Shown here: positions 42,614 to 53,559 of the stretch, piece by piece
Position numbering within the stretch: position 1 is the first letter of the stretch
Layout: the number at the start of each line of letters is the position of its first letter
Assembly: GCA_037953745.1 (NCBI GenBank)
Contig: JBAKBP010007396.1
Span: 1 to 64,000, forward strand
Origin: Lithodes maja
Taxonomy: Eukaryota > Arthropoda > Malacostraca > Decapoda > Lithodidae
Direction of reading: 5' to 3'
Length of the DNA: 64,000 nucleotides
The notes under the pieces: generated by a model
What the model was told of the DNA's origin: nothing
Seen by the model: only the letters and a program-made list of their open reading frames with translations
Databases searched by the model: none
Position numbers and translations under genes: made by a program

Positions 42614-43227
42614 ATCATATATCATACAGTGGAGCACCGAAAATGAGCAAAAATAATGAAAGACTTGAAATCAAACTAGAAAACACAAACAAACAAGTGA
42701 ATCCAATGAATCCGATATCAGAAAGTCACTTGCGCAATTTACGGCCGCCATCTTTAATGCCGTCAACATTAGCCAGATGCTATAAGTCCACCCGCCTTTT
42801 ACTTGCTTATTTGTGCCAGAATCTCTTATCTCTCACGTTTATTATGGCCTCTAGTGCATTCAGTGATAGGGATGGTGTGCCTGGTGGTAATGATGAAAGA
42901 ATTGAAAGCCCTGACCATGAAAACCGTCCAGTCAAGTGCCATGTCTGACGAAAGCCGCGGAAACGATGAAGAATTAGGCTAGCCTATGCTAAATATGATA
43001 ATGGTTTCAAATAAAGTCTATGTGGTAAGTAATATCCTCATATGTATTTTTATATTTTCTTAATATATATTTATTGGATGTAGGCTTATTTAAGGGGAGA
43101 AATGGGTACTTGGGTGATGAAAAGTTGGGACCTGGGAACCAACTTATTAAGTTCCATTATCGCGGTTCTCGTTATCGCCGCTAATTATCGGCACCTATTA
43201 GGTGTGATAACGGAGGGTTGAGTGTAT
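42614..43227. other. Unassigned segment ending in a Tigger-like terminal repeat
   Basis: No coding sequence is seen. The end at 43205-43225 (GATAACGGAGGGTTGAGTG then TA) is the inverse of CTCAACCCTCCGTTATCGCG at 27216-27236, a Tc1/mariner-type terminus; the opposite end could not be located. CAGTGGAGCACCG at 42628 looks like another such terminus. Confidence 0.4.
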
Positions 43228-43880
43228 CTATCTATTGCCTGACGCCGCGATCCACGAAGGGGTGGCCACAAACGAACCGCCCCCATGCACCTCTGTCCTC
43301 AGTCAGTCGACGCCCCTCCCCCCCAACCAGCACCGCCTTCGTTCATGTATTTCCTCACTCCATCCTTCCACCTCTCATTCGGTCTACCTCTCCCTCTCTG
43401 TCCCTCCACCTCACTCTCGTACACCCTCTTAGTCATTTTCTCGCTTTCCATACATTCCATATGGCCGAACCATCTCAAATTGTTCCTTTTCACACTTTCC
43501 AGCACATCTACCTCCACACCACACCTCCTTCTTACTTTAGTCTGTCTATCCCTCCATGTAACTCCGCACACACTTCTTAAGTAATTCATTTCCACTGCTC
43601 TCACTCTTGGTCTGAGTCTCTCAACCAACGTCCATGCTTCGCTTCCGTAAGTCAGTGTCGGGATTACCACACTGTCATGCAAGGACTTCTTCACTTCCAT
43701 ACTGACCACCTTATTTCTTGTTACTGCTTTCAGCGTTCCTACAACCCTCTTTCCCTGTTGTACCCTCTCCCGCACTTCTTCATCCATAGTCCCATCTTTA
43801 CTCAACACACTGCCCAGATACTTAAAAGAGTTGACTATCTCCATAGCCTGACCGTTCAGCTTCACCTCACACTCTGTGAC

Positions 43881-44930
43881 TTCTTACAGTTTCTTACAGT
43901 AGATCCTCTGGAAAAAGGCAAACTAGGCCTGTGTATCCAGCTCAGTGCCAGTACTTGCACTGCTGCGGTCGTTCACGGTGTTGGCGGCGGCGGTAGCAGA
44001 TGCAACATTTTTACTATTCTGTATTTTTGCTTTATAATCAAACTTCAAATCTTGTTTTCCCCATGCTTTATCAAGATTACTTTCAAACTTCCTTATTGAT
44101 TCGGAATCGACTACATACTGGGGCAGTGCATTCCACTCATTTACCACTCTATCACAAAATTAGTTCTTTGCCTTTTCAAGCCTATTTCTTTCTTTGTAAA
44201 TTTTCTTAGTGTCCTCTCGTTCTTGCTCCCTCCCGCATCAAGAAGATACCTTCACACACATCCTCATCATACATTCCTGACACTATCTTAAATGTCTCTA
44301 TCATATCCCCTCTCTTTCTCCTATATGCCAGTGTCGGAAGCCCCAGTGTCCTCAACCTCTGCTCATAGCCCGCGTTCTTCAACGTTGGTACCAGCTTGCT
44401 AGCTCTCCTCTGCCCACTGCTTCTATATCCTTTATCATATATGGAGCCCACACCTGGTTCGCATATTCCAGGTGCGGCCTAACCAGCGCTGTACCTGAAT
44501 ATTTCTTCGTCAAGTGACACAAATGTCCTCCTTATCAGCCCTACAATTCTATTGGCTTTGTTTATCTTTTCCACTAAATGTTCTGAGAAATGTAACTTAT
44601 TGTCTATCACTACTCCTATATCCTTTTCTGCATTAACTTCCTCCATCGCTTCATACATACTGTATCCTACCTTGTCTATCTTGCTTGTCCCAATCCGCAT
44701 GTACTTGCATTTTTTTGGATGAAAAGGCATTAACCAATGCTCAGACCATCCCTTCATGCCCTCCACATCTCTTTGAAGCAAACCCACATCTTCCTTACTC
44801 CTCACTCTTCTATACAGCTTAGTGTCATCCGCATACAGGTATATCTCACTTCCATTAGTTATAACTTCAGGTAAGTCGTTGATAAATATAACGAACAGTA
44901 GTGGTCCCAACACGATCCCTGAGGTACCCC

Positions 44931-44971
<41 letters not shown>

Positions 44972-46620
44972 GATTGAGGGAGGCAAAAGGCATAACTGCC
45001 TATAGCGAGTGCCTCCCCCATAGTTGAAAGAGTGACAGGGCCAAAATCAAGGGACGTTCGAGCCAAAATGCCTGGACACACGGAGTTTGAAGCAATTTAA
45101 GTCATAGGAAGAGGGAAAGACTGATTCTGGGAGAGAGTTCCAGAGCTCAGATGTTGAGTAGAAGAAAGTTTGAGAGTAACGTTTCACTCTTGGGTTGGAG
45201 AGTTGCACAGAGTAGGGGTGGGATTGAGTTGCAAGACGGGTACCACGTGCCCTACGTAAAGGAGGTGGTATGCACTGGGATAGCTCTGAGGAACACTGAT
45301 TATTATAGTAGCGATAGAATAGCGAGAGAGATGCAACATTGCGGCGGAGACAGAGAGATTGCAGAGAGTTGGTGAGTGGACGGGAGTTAATGATACGAAA
45401 GGCCTTCCTTTCAACTTTGTCTAGGAGAGCGGTGTGAGAGGAACCTCCCCACACATGTGAACAATACTCAATACAAGGGCGCACTATGCCCCTGTACAGA
45501 GCAAGAAGCTGTGCAGGGGAAAAGAACCCCCTAAGGCGGTTGAGCACACCCAGCTTCTGGGAGGCTGCCTTAGCAAGACTGGTAATATGGTCCTTCCAAA
45601 TGAGAGCAGAAGAAAAAGAGACACCAAGAATATTGAGAGAAGGTGAAGGGTTGATTTTTGTATTGTTGAAGAATAAGGGATAGTCCGCTGGGAGATCCTG
45701 ACGGGTAGATAGATGGAGAAATTGGGTTTTGGAAGCATTAAAGTTAACAAGGTTTTCTCTGCCCCAATTGGAAATAGTATTTAGATCAGAATTTAAGAGT
45801 TCTATGGCTTCATTACGTTTGTCGTTGAGGGATTGCTGGCTGGGGCGTTCTGAAAAATTAATGGAGTAGTGTAAGGTTGAGTCGTCTGCGTATGAATGGA
45901 TGGGAATTAAGGTACAGTTAAGGAGATCATTTATAAAAATTAGAAAGAGAATAGGAGATAGGACAGAGCCCTGAGGAACACCGGAGTTTATAGGGTGAGG
46001 AAGTGAACAATGGCCGTCCACAACCGCAGCTATGGAACGGCCGGAAAGGAAATTAGAGACAAAGGCACAGATGGAGGGATAGAAACCGAAGGAGGGTAGT
46101 TTAGAAATTAAAGATTTATGCCAGACTCTATCGAAGGCTTTCGATATGTCTAGTGCAATAGAAAAAGTAATTTCCCTCCACCCCGAGCCTATTCCATTCA
46201 CCAGTACCCTCTGTCTCCGATCTTTCAAGAAGGCTTCTATCCATTTCACACATTTCTCCCCTATATTATAGCTTCTAACTTTCTCTATTAACCTTTTATG
46301 TGGGACCTTATCGAAGGCCTTCATAAAATCGCAATATACCACGTCTATAACATCACCATCCTCCAGAATTTGCATCCAATCATCTACCACCATAATTAGC
46401 TGTAGTACTGTCGACCTCCCCGGCAAGAATCCGAACTGTCTCTCACTGAAAAGTTGGTTTGATTTCATATGCTCCATTATTCCTTCTCTAATTACCGTTT
46501 CCATTAGTTTACACACAACACTTGTCAAACTGACTGGTCTATAATGTCCTGGGTCATTTCTCTTTCCCTTCTTAAAAATAGCCGTTATGTTTGCCTCCCT
46601 CCAGTCCATTGGGATTTGTC
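43881..46620 (-). mobile_element. CR1/L2-like LINE (family A) nested in RTE, itself interrupted
   Basis: The 5' part 46620-46164 encodes QIPMDWREANITAIFKKGKR, HYRPVSLTSVVCKLMETVI, GFLPGRSTVLQLI, CDFMKAFDKVPHKRLIEKV and ends at GSGWREI. After the inserted LINE, the 3' part 44933-43881 continues with GPLLFVIFINDLPE, the intact box LYADDTKLYRR, the thumb and WNALPQYVVDSESIRKFESN, ending in the ACTGTAAGAA tail. This is the most complete family A copy here. Small deletions near 44415 and 44500 break the frame. Confidence 0.8.
44934..46163 (-). mobile_element. Poly(A)-tailed Jockey-like LINE inserted in CR1
   Basis: The minus strand encodes ALDISKAFDRVWHKSLISKL, GVPQGSVLSPILFLIFINDL, the intact box SYADDSTLHYS, LNILGVSFSSALIWKDHI, GIVRPCIEYCSHVWGGSSH, a KVERKAFRIIN region and a C-terminal LWNSLPESVFPSSYDLNCFK. 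It ends with about 28 A at 44937-44966 (T-run on the plus strand). The poly(A) tail and a FYxWNSLP-type end differ from the CR1 family. It is 5' truncated at the DISKAFDRVWH motif. A 3'-end relative lies at 49571-49930. Confidence 0.8.
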
Positions 46621-47071
46621 CCCTTTCGAAGACCATAACCTTGCACTTCCCCGCATTTACCTTTAAATTCCGTTTTTCGCACACTGTTCCAAACTCATTT
46701 ACCAGACCCTGCAACTCCCATTCATTATCACTCATCAGAACTTTATCATCCGCAAACAGCAGTATAGGTAGCTTCCACTCAATTCCCTCCCTTTTCAGCG
46801 ATACACCAACATTCACTGCTCTTGATAGTATTTCTTTCATGACTCCATCCATATATACAGTAAACAACCACGGGGACATCACACACCCCTGTTTCAAACC
46901 AACATTCAGGTCAAAGAACTCGCTCTGCTCACTTTCCACACGTACTGCCGCCTTTGCACCTTCATACATGCTCTTCACTGCTTTCAGCAACTTGCCATCT
47001 ACTCCGTATATTCTAAGTACTTTCCACAAACCTTCTCTATCCACTCTGTCATAGGCCTTCTCCAAGTCCAT
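45047..47071 (-). pseudogene. Chimeric 674-codon open frame from three LINE families
   Basis: One uninterrupted minus-strand frame runs through RTE RT (MDLEKAYDRVDREG to KVMVFERG), then CR1 RT (QIPMDWREANI to GSGWREI), then Jockey-like RT (ITFSIALDISKAF to the end). The joins are the insertion boundaries at about 46620 and 46163. Each part contains a different section of the RT fold, and the frame happens to stay open at both joins. It should not be annotated as a single gene product without transcript evidence. Confidence 0.8.
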
Positions 47072-47426
47072 AAAGGCAACCTACACCTTTTGTTGCTTCT
47101 CCAGATATTTCTCCACAACACAATTCAGGGTAAAATTCTGATCTAGACATCCTCTTCCCTTCCTAATACCTCCCTGCTCGTCGCCTATATGCATTTCTCC
47201 GTTCTCACTCTCTCAATCACTGCCCTACTGTATACCTTTCCTACTACGCTTAGAAGACATATTCCTCGGTGGTTACCACACACTCCTCTTTCCTCTTTGC
47301 CCTTATATAGGGGGACTATTATGCCAGTCTTCCAGTCATCGTGTGGACTCCCTTTCTCCCATGCTAGTTTGCACATTTTCCATACCCATTCGATCACTAT
47401 CTCACCACCATACCTCAACATTTCCC

Positions 47427-48356
47427 CACACTACATGTTCCTTATGTACGTGAATGACCTGCCGATAGGCATAAACTCCTACATGTCAATGTTTGCAGAT
47501 GACGTAAAAATTATGACACAAATAACAAATAAAAGTAGTTGTGAGGAGCTGCAAGGGGATTTAGATAAAATATACGAATGGAGCACCAAGTGGAAAATGA
47601 AATATAATATAAGTAAATGCCATGTGTTAAATATGGGAAGAAGTGTGAATAGACCAAATTGGGAGTACAGGATGGGAGATAATATAATTAGCAAGGCCGA
47701 AAAAGAAAAGGATTTAGGGTTGATTATACAAGATAATTTGTCGCCAGAGAAACATTAACAAGCTCTTTAGCGGAATGTATGCAATGGCCGGGAATATGAA
47801 AGTTGCTCTGAACTACTTGGATGAGACCATGGTAGCGAAAATTATGAAGAGTATGATTAGACCAAGATTGGAGTATGCAGCAGTGGTGTGGTCCCCGCAT
47901 CTAAAGAAGCATATTCACAAGTTAGAAAGAATCCAGAGAGCAGTTACTAGGTTGGTTCCAAGTCTCAGAGAGCTGCCATATGAAGGGAGGCTAGACAAAT
48001 TAAATCTACCGAGTCTAAAAGAGAGGAGAGAGAGGGGAGACATGATAATGATGTACAAATGCACCCGGGGGCTGGAGAGGCTGGATAGGGAGGATATATT
48101 AATTATGGATACAGGAATAACTAGAGGCCACAGCTACAAAGTAAAGAGACCTACCTGCAAGAACGATATCAGGAAGTTTAGCTTCCCCTATAGATGTATT
48201 GACAAATGGAATGGGCTGGAGGAGGAGGTGGTAGGGGCAAGGAATATCCATATTTTCAAGAAAAAATTGGATAAAAAGTAGACTGAGAGACGGGACAACA
48301 CGAGCTTAGCTCAACTCCTGTAAACTACAATTAGGTAAATTAGGTAGGTAAATACA
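47427..48356 (+). pseudogene. CR1/L2-like LINE (family B) inserted in RTE
   Basis: The plus strand encodes LMYVNDLPIGINSYMSMFAD, an active-site box MFADDVKIMTQ, KDLGLIIQDNLSPEKH, then after a frameshift near 47757 IRPRLEYAAVVWSPHLKKHI, RLVPSLRELPYEGRL, LPSLKERRERGDMIMMYK and a stop at 48281. The 3' end has TTAGGTAAAT-type repeats. CACACT is present at both junctions, a possible target duplication. The family is distinct from family A. Confidence 0.75.
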
Positions 48357-49570
48357 CACTCCATCTGTTCCTGGTGCTTTCCCCAACTTCACTCTTTTCA
48401 TGGCTTCCCACACTTCTGACCTCCTGATCCCCACCTCCTCCTCCACTACTTCTCTTCTTCTCCCTCCCATACCATATCCAGCTATGTTTGCTGGCTCTTC
48501 ATTCCTTACATTTAGCAACTCATTGAAGTACTCCCTCCATCTTTCGACTCTCTTGCTTCTCGGCTAGCATTCTCCCATTCTTATCTTTCACACCCTTACT
48601 GTTTCCCTTGCTACCTTCCCTAACTTTCTTGAGTTCTTTCCAGAACAGTTTCTTACTCTCCCTCCATTTTACACTCAGATTCCCAGATTCCTTCCAAATT
48701 CCTCATCTTCTCTTCTCTTACTTTCCTTCACTACTCTCTTCACCACCCTCTTACTCTCCACGTACCTCGCTCGTTTCTGTCTCTCGAAATCTTCATTCCC
48801 TCTACTACCCAACCACTCTCTATATGCTTTCTTCTTTTCTTCCACAGCTATTCTTACCTCTTCTGTCTACCATGCTATACCTTTCACTCCCCTCCCTCTT
48901 ATCCTCACTCCACACACCTCCTCACATGCTGCACAGATCTCATCCTTAAACACCTTGCTCATCTCCTCCACTTCCTCCATAACTTCCAGGTTGAACCCAC
49001 CTAGTCGTCTTTCCACTGCACTCCTGTATTCCTCCGACTTCCTCCTCCTGCAACCTCTCCACCCTCTTCACCATTCCACCCTCCTCTCGCCTCCCTTCAG
49101 CTCTCCTCACCCACTTCTTTTGTATCCTAACCTTAGCTACCACTACATAATGATCAGCCAGACCCCCTCCAATACCCCTATACACCCTAGCATCCATCAC
49201 AGATTTCTTCATTCGTTCATCCACACATACATAATCAATCAATGACTTAAGTTCCAGCACTGTCTCATGCTCCATCGTCCACACCCGTTTCCAAGTGTAC
49301 TTGTGGATCATTCTGTGTCGGAAGAAGGTGTTGGCTATCCACAGCCTCCTCCCCACACATACGTCCACAAGTGCCCTACCATTCCCATTCACCTCTGATG
49401 GTACCCCCCACCCTCCCACCACTCCCTCAACTTTCCTATTATATCGCCCACCTTACCATTCATATCCCCAATCAGAAATATTCTTTCGTTCTTGTCAAAC
49501 TTCTCCAGGCACGCCTCCACATTCATCCAGAACTCCTTTTTCTTTCTTTCAAGTTTATCCTCTGTCCCCT

Positions 49571-49930
49571 TTTTATTTTTTGTATTTTTTCCTTTTTCCC
49601 CTTTTTTTCTATGTGCATGAAGGAGACAAAAGGCAAAGCGGTCTGTAATAAGTACCCCCCCCCCCCCCCCCAAGATTGAAAGAGTGACAGAGAACCAAAA
49701 ATAAAGTACATTAGAGGTAATTTAGGTGTGTTGGAAAAAAGTGTGATGTGCTTGTTAAATGTAGTGAAATGAATAGGAGGAGGAAGTGTTTTCGAGAGTA
49801 AGCTGAATTACAGTACTCTCCGTCTAGGTGAGCCACAAATAGAAACAGTGGGGGAAGCCAGACAAATGAAAAAGGAGTTTCAGCAACTCATTATATGCCT
49901 ATGTGGCCTCCCCTGGGTACTTTCTGTACA
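49571..49930 (-). repeat. 3' end of a Jockey-like LINE
   Basis: The T-rich start (degenerate A tail in inverse), then GAAGGAGACAAAAGGCAAAG, a C-run at 49656-49671 and TTGAAAGAGTGACAG match the 3' end of the LINE at 44966-45060 (GAGGCAAAAGGCA and TTGAAAGAGTGACAG). The boundary at the right is uncertain. Confidence 0.55.
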
Positions 49931-50103
49931 GTGATAGAGGTTGGTTTGAAGTGAGCGATCGGTTTAAATTATGTCTGCAGTTTGACATGTGAGAATGGCT
50001 TGAAATGTTGGGTTGTTTGTCTTGTGTGGAATGTGAGCAGTTTGATTTTAGTGAGTGGTTTGAGGTATGACCTTAGCCGTTTCTTAGCCATTTTACTTAC
50101 CGG

Positions 50104-50405
50104 TATCACACATTTAATAAAGGCAGTAACGGAATTTCTATCCTTGCTTGTGTGTATATACTGTATTATATCTACAATTTGATGTGTTCCATGTGGTATT
50201 TATATAGTTTAATCATTATATATGGAATAATAAAGAACAGTAGGCTATATTTAATTCATACAATAATGTGATAATCTACAGTGATATTCGAATCTTAAGA
50301 GCTATAAAATAGCCTACCACATGGAACACATCAAATTGCAGATATAATACAGTACACACAAGCAAGGGAAGAAATCCCGTTACTGCCTTTTTGAAATGTG
50401 TGATA
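50104..50405. repeat. Long inverted repeat, arms about 92 bp
   Basis: The left arm 50104-50198 (TATCACACATTT ... TGTTCCATGTGGTA) is the inverse of 50315-50405 with a few mismatches and a one-base offset. About 116 bp separate the arms. A transcript would fold into a long hairpin. There is no coding capacity; it may be a fold-back MITE. Confidence 0.8.
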
Positions 50406-50749
50406 ATGGTAAATAAATAATGGCCTGTGATTGGCTAATCTGCGTGAGCCCGTCAGTCAGTCTCCTCTCTCACTTACTTCTTGCGTTTATCATTTTATTG
50501 TTTCGCTTGTGTTTACTTTATGATATACTGTATAAGTTCTTGCGTTTCATGTGATATTTAATAGCTCTTTAGATTCGGATAAGACTATAATTTATTAAGT
50601 AATCATTACAATTACTTACGTATATACAGTAGTTTAATGAATAAATAAGGAATAAAAAAGATAATAAGAAATTATCAGCTGTCACTCATTTTGGCCAGTG
50701 AGCAAGGGTACTGATACGATAGCCAATCATGAGACTAGATGCAAACACC

Positions 50750-50930
50750 AGTTAGGAGCCAGATGCACAGGTCGACTGAATGGAGTATATAGACGAGGCA
50801 GAGAAAGTGGCGAGGGAACACGAAGGTGGTCCCAGACTCTTAGAATTGGTACTTTAAATGTTGTTTCTGTTCAGGCTGTCTTGAGTCAGCCACCCTCAGC
50901 TATGGGGTGTTGTGCCTGAGTATATACATA
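50750..50930 (+). repeat. Internally deleted RTE derivative
   Basis: The first part gives an RTE N-terminus (RRWSQTLRIGTLNVVSV, the usual start of the endonuclease). It runs directly into an RTE 3' UTR (CTGTCTTGAGTCAGCC, then GGGGTGTTGTGCCTGAG), so the endonuclease and RT are missing. The end carries ATATACATATAC in place of the usual tail. Confidence 0.65.
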
Positions 50931-51628
50931 TACTGTATTGTACTTGATTAGAATAGGTGGCTTAAGGAATAAGTGGCTTGATATTAGTGAGAGATTAAGG
51001 TTACATGTTTCTTATGCGTGTCAAACCTATGTACGTAGTTGGGCATCTGCGAGTTGCTTGAATTGTTTGAGAGCTTCAAAATTTCAGAGGGATTTGAGAT
51101 GCTTGAGAAAATTAACTATAATCATATTTTTAAAGTTGGCAAGAAATGATCTTGTCCTCTTATTAATTATTTGGCTATTACAACGTTTTTATAACCAAAT
51201 ATGTTGTTAATTATGAAAACTCGGCAATAATATGAAACAGAGACATGGTAGTTTCTCATTGGTTCGTTAGTTAAAGAGAAATCAGCTGCTGAAGGACTAA
51301 AATTTACAAGTTAAAAAGAAGAAGAAAAACAATAGAGGATAGTTTTTGTGGGATGATAATAGAGTTAATGGTTGGATACTTTGTGATATTTAACCACCTT
51401 CAGTATTAGGACACCTTTCTTCGCATTATTCTTGCTAAGATTAGACGATTGTACACATACTGTATTTGGAAGGCTCTCTGGGAATAAAAGGGGTAAAGTA
51501 CTGTGTATATTAATGAACCCTCTGACTTTCAAATTTCCTTCCCAAACTAATAAAATGATCTTATGATAGGGAGAACAGCATTAGTGACTCGGTATTAACA
51601 TAATTATTCTCTCCTCCCACTCCACCAG
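50931..51628 (+). other. Intron C-D, 3' part
   Basis: AT-rich sequence without a recognisable gene or repeat. It ends with a pyrimidine-rich tract and acceptor CTCCACCAG. Confidence 0.4.
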
Positions 51629-51807
51629 ACACGCCCCTGACCCCCGAGAAGGTTCACGAGCTGTGCGGGGTGACAACAGACCAGTTTGTTCTCCACCCAC
51701 AAAGGTCCTCCTGCACCTCGCAGACTGACGGAGAGTTCTGCGTCATTTCCAAGGAACACTTAGTATCGCCTGAGGCACCTAACAATGGTGTGTGCCCTCT
51801 TAGCTAA
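51629..51807 (+). CDS. Xanthine dehydrogenase / aldehyde oxidase-like exon D, C-terminus
   Basis: The exon opens in phase 1 after CTCCACCAG; the split codon with exon C gives aspartate. TPLTPEKVHELCGVTTDQFV matches the C-terminal motif of the family (xPATPExIxxACxxxxxxF), after which these proteins normally end within a few residues. Here the frame goes on for about 37 codons (LHPQRSSCTSQ, EFCVISKEHLVSPEAPNN) to TAA at 51805-51807. A donor-like G/GTGTGT at 51788 offers an alternative splice to a downstream exon. So the tail is either an unusual extension or the exon is not terminal. Confidence 0.8.
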
Positions 51808-51927
51808 ATCACGTATAGCGCTATAACATAACTTTTCTGCAGATACTTTTCTCGGCAGAACTTGTCTGAATGTGCCTCAAGTTCAAATTTTAAAAACAAA
51901 CAAATTTCAGGCAGCTTTAATCTACAT

Positions 51928-52009
51928 CAGCGGTTCTTAACCTGGGGGTCGTTTGGGTTTTTTGGGGGGATCACAATAGGTTTGGGAAAAATAAAGTTAA
52001 TTTTATATA

Positions 52010-52078
<69 letters not shown>

Positions 52079-53511
52079 ATATATATATACAGTATATATA
52101 TTTGTTTTTAACTTTGGTTTGGACTCAGAGTCCGGATCTACATATATGGCAACAACGAGATATAATACCACTAATAGACTACAACAATCAGGAAGATTCC
52201 ATGGCTGCATAATAAAGTAATTTGGCTGTGAGATATGAGTGTTTTTGCATATCCATGGAAACTGCGCCATGCAGCTTTTGTGAAGAATGGTACTCCTCAC
52301 GTCTCCTTCATCCATTGTATGATTCATCGCTATGCTTTGGCGATTAACACTCTCCCACCTGGACTTCAAGAACTGCTTTCAGATATGGTGAACATTGTGA
52401 ACCATATCCAAGGAAGCTCAATTACCTCAAGGACCTTGAAAGTACTCTGTGAAGAGGGCACACATATGGAGGTAAGGTGGCTGTCACGTGGTAAGGATCT
52501 GAATCGCATGCTAAACCTTTGAGAGGAAATAACAATGCTGTTGGAATGAGAAAGTACTGCCAAGCTGAGTCTTCTTCATGAAATGATGCAGGATGATGAT
52601 TTCGTAATGAAGATTGCCGGTTTGGCTGATTTATTTTTTCTCTTATGTGAATTCCCTGAACCTTTCACTCCAAGGAAACCTCGCAATGTTGCACACGGTT
52701 CGTGACAAAATAACACAGGAGTAAAATTCAACTTTACCAGAAAAATATTCAGGATGGTGACAAATGTTTTCCCTCGAATGACGACTCTCCTGGATTCTAT
52801 GCCAGATGCTGAATGCAATTTTCATGAGGAAATCTCACCTTATCTCCTGGCAGTGAATATAGCCATAAAAATGTATTCCATGGACTTGACAATCGCTTTT
52901 CTGATGGTGAATGTTCAGACCCTTTTCAGTGGAGGACGGTGCCATCACTAATATTGAAGTGACAGAGAAGGTAGTAATAATTTGTGAGGATTCTCAGCTG
53001 AAAATAAACTTCACTGAACAAGAGCTTATGACTTTGGGTGAAACTGAGTGAGGACTGTCCTGTTCTTTCAAAGAGGATACTGCCAATGCTGTTCTAGTCC
53101 TCCTCAACTTTTCGCTGCGAAGATGAATTCTCAGCCATGGTGACGCTGAAAATGAAGGCATACAAAGGCTTGTGATCGACACCAACATGTGTTGCCTGGC
53201 GGGCACTGCTCCTCAAAATCATCGACTGATGGCTGCAAAACAATTTTAACTCATTCATTGAGTGAATGAATAGTAATTACAGTATGTGGGATGTTAAATT
53301 GTTCTGTCGAATTTGCAATTTTGTGGCATTTGCAATAGCTCTGTGGCATTTTCAAAGGTTATGTTTTTGTGGTATTTTTAGTAAAACTGGTTTGTCTTAT
53401 TATTTTGTTTTATCTTCATACACGATGCCTTAAAATATATTTTATGGGGGTCGCGGAACTGCCTCGGAGTTTCTCAGGGGGTCATAGGATGAAAAAGGTT
53501 AAGAACCACTG
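51928..53511 (+). mobile_element. hAT transposon (ZBED/Buster-like), decayed
   Basis: A 1584-bp element with a perfect 8-bp duplication ATCTACAT (51920-51927 and 53512-53519). The ends read CAGCGGTTCTTAACCTGGGG and, inverted, CAGTGGTTCTTAACCTTTTT. It contains a (TA)n microsatellite at 52003-52101 and transposase remnants. It begins only 120 bp downstream of the last exon's stop. Confidence 0.9.
52235..53180 (+). pseudogene. hAT transposase remnant
   Basis: The longest piece (52235-52522) encodes HCMIHRYALAINTLPPGLQE, MVNIVNHIQGSSITSRTLKV and HMEVRWLSRGKDLNRMLNL, the signature of the ZBED5/SCAND3-like hAT lineage (pattern HCxIHREAL, EVRWLSRG). Further pieces in other frames give a FRCEDEFSAMVTLKMKAYK region near 53110-53170, the start of the hAT C-terminal dimerisation domain. 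The BED finger and most of the catalytic core are missing. Several stops and frameshifts are present. Confidence 0.8.
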
Positions 53512-53559
53512 ATCTACATTCAGCTTAGTTGCTGACACCAAAATTAAAAGCGCATTGAA

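Larger units (their letters stand above)
43228..49570 (-). mobile_element. RTE LINE split by three other LINEs
   Basis: RTE coding is recovered on the minus strand in the order 49570-48357 (endonuclease, GDMNGKVGD, YTWKRVWTME, LADHYVVV, then KLGKAPGTDGV), 47426-46621 (IIVPLYKGKEERG, ICLLSVVGKVYS, MDLEKAYDRVDREG, FADDKVLMSD) and 43880-43228 (VKLNGQAMEIVNSFKYLGSV, YGSEAWTL, RNNLRWFGHMECM). The tail is again ATAG units (CTATCTATTG on the plus strand at 43229). Between these pieces sit a plus-strand CR1 (47427-48356) and a minus-strand CR1 with its own insert (43881-46620). The active-site box reads FADDK, and frameshifts are present. Confidence 0.8.

Noticed and set aside
45047..47071. A single host or transposon protein of 674 residues
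   Set aside because: The translation changes LINE family at two points that coincide with insertion boundaries and contains parts of three RTs.
52003..52101. Possible regulatory AT-rich element
   Set aside because: It is a plain TA microsatellite inside the hAT element.
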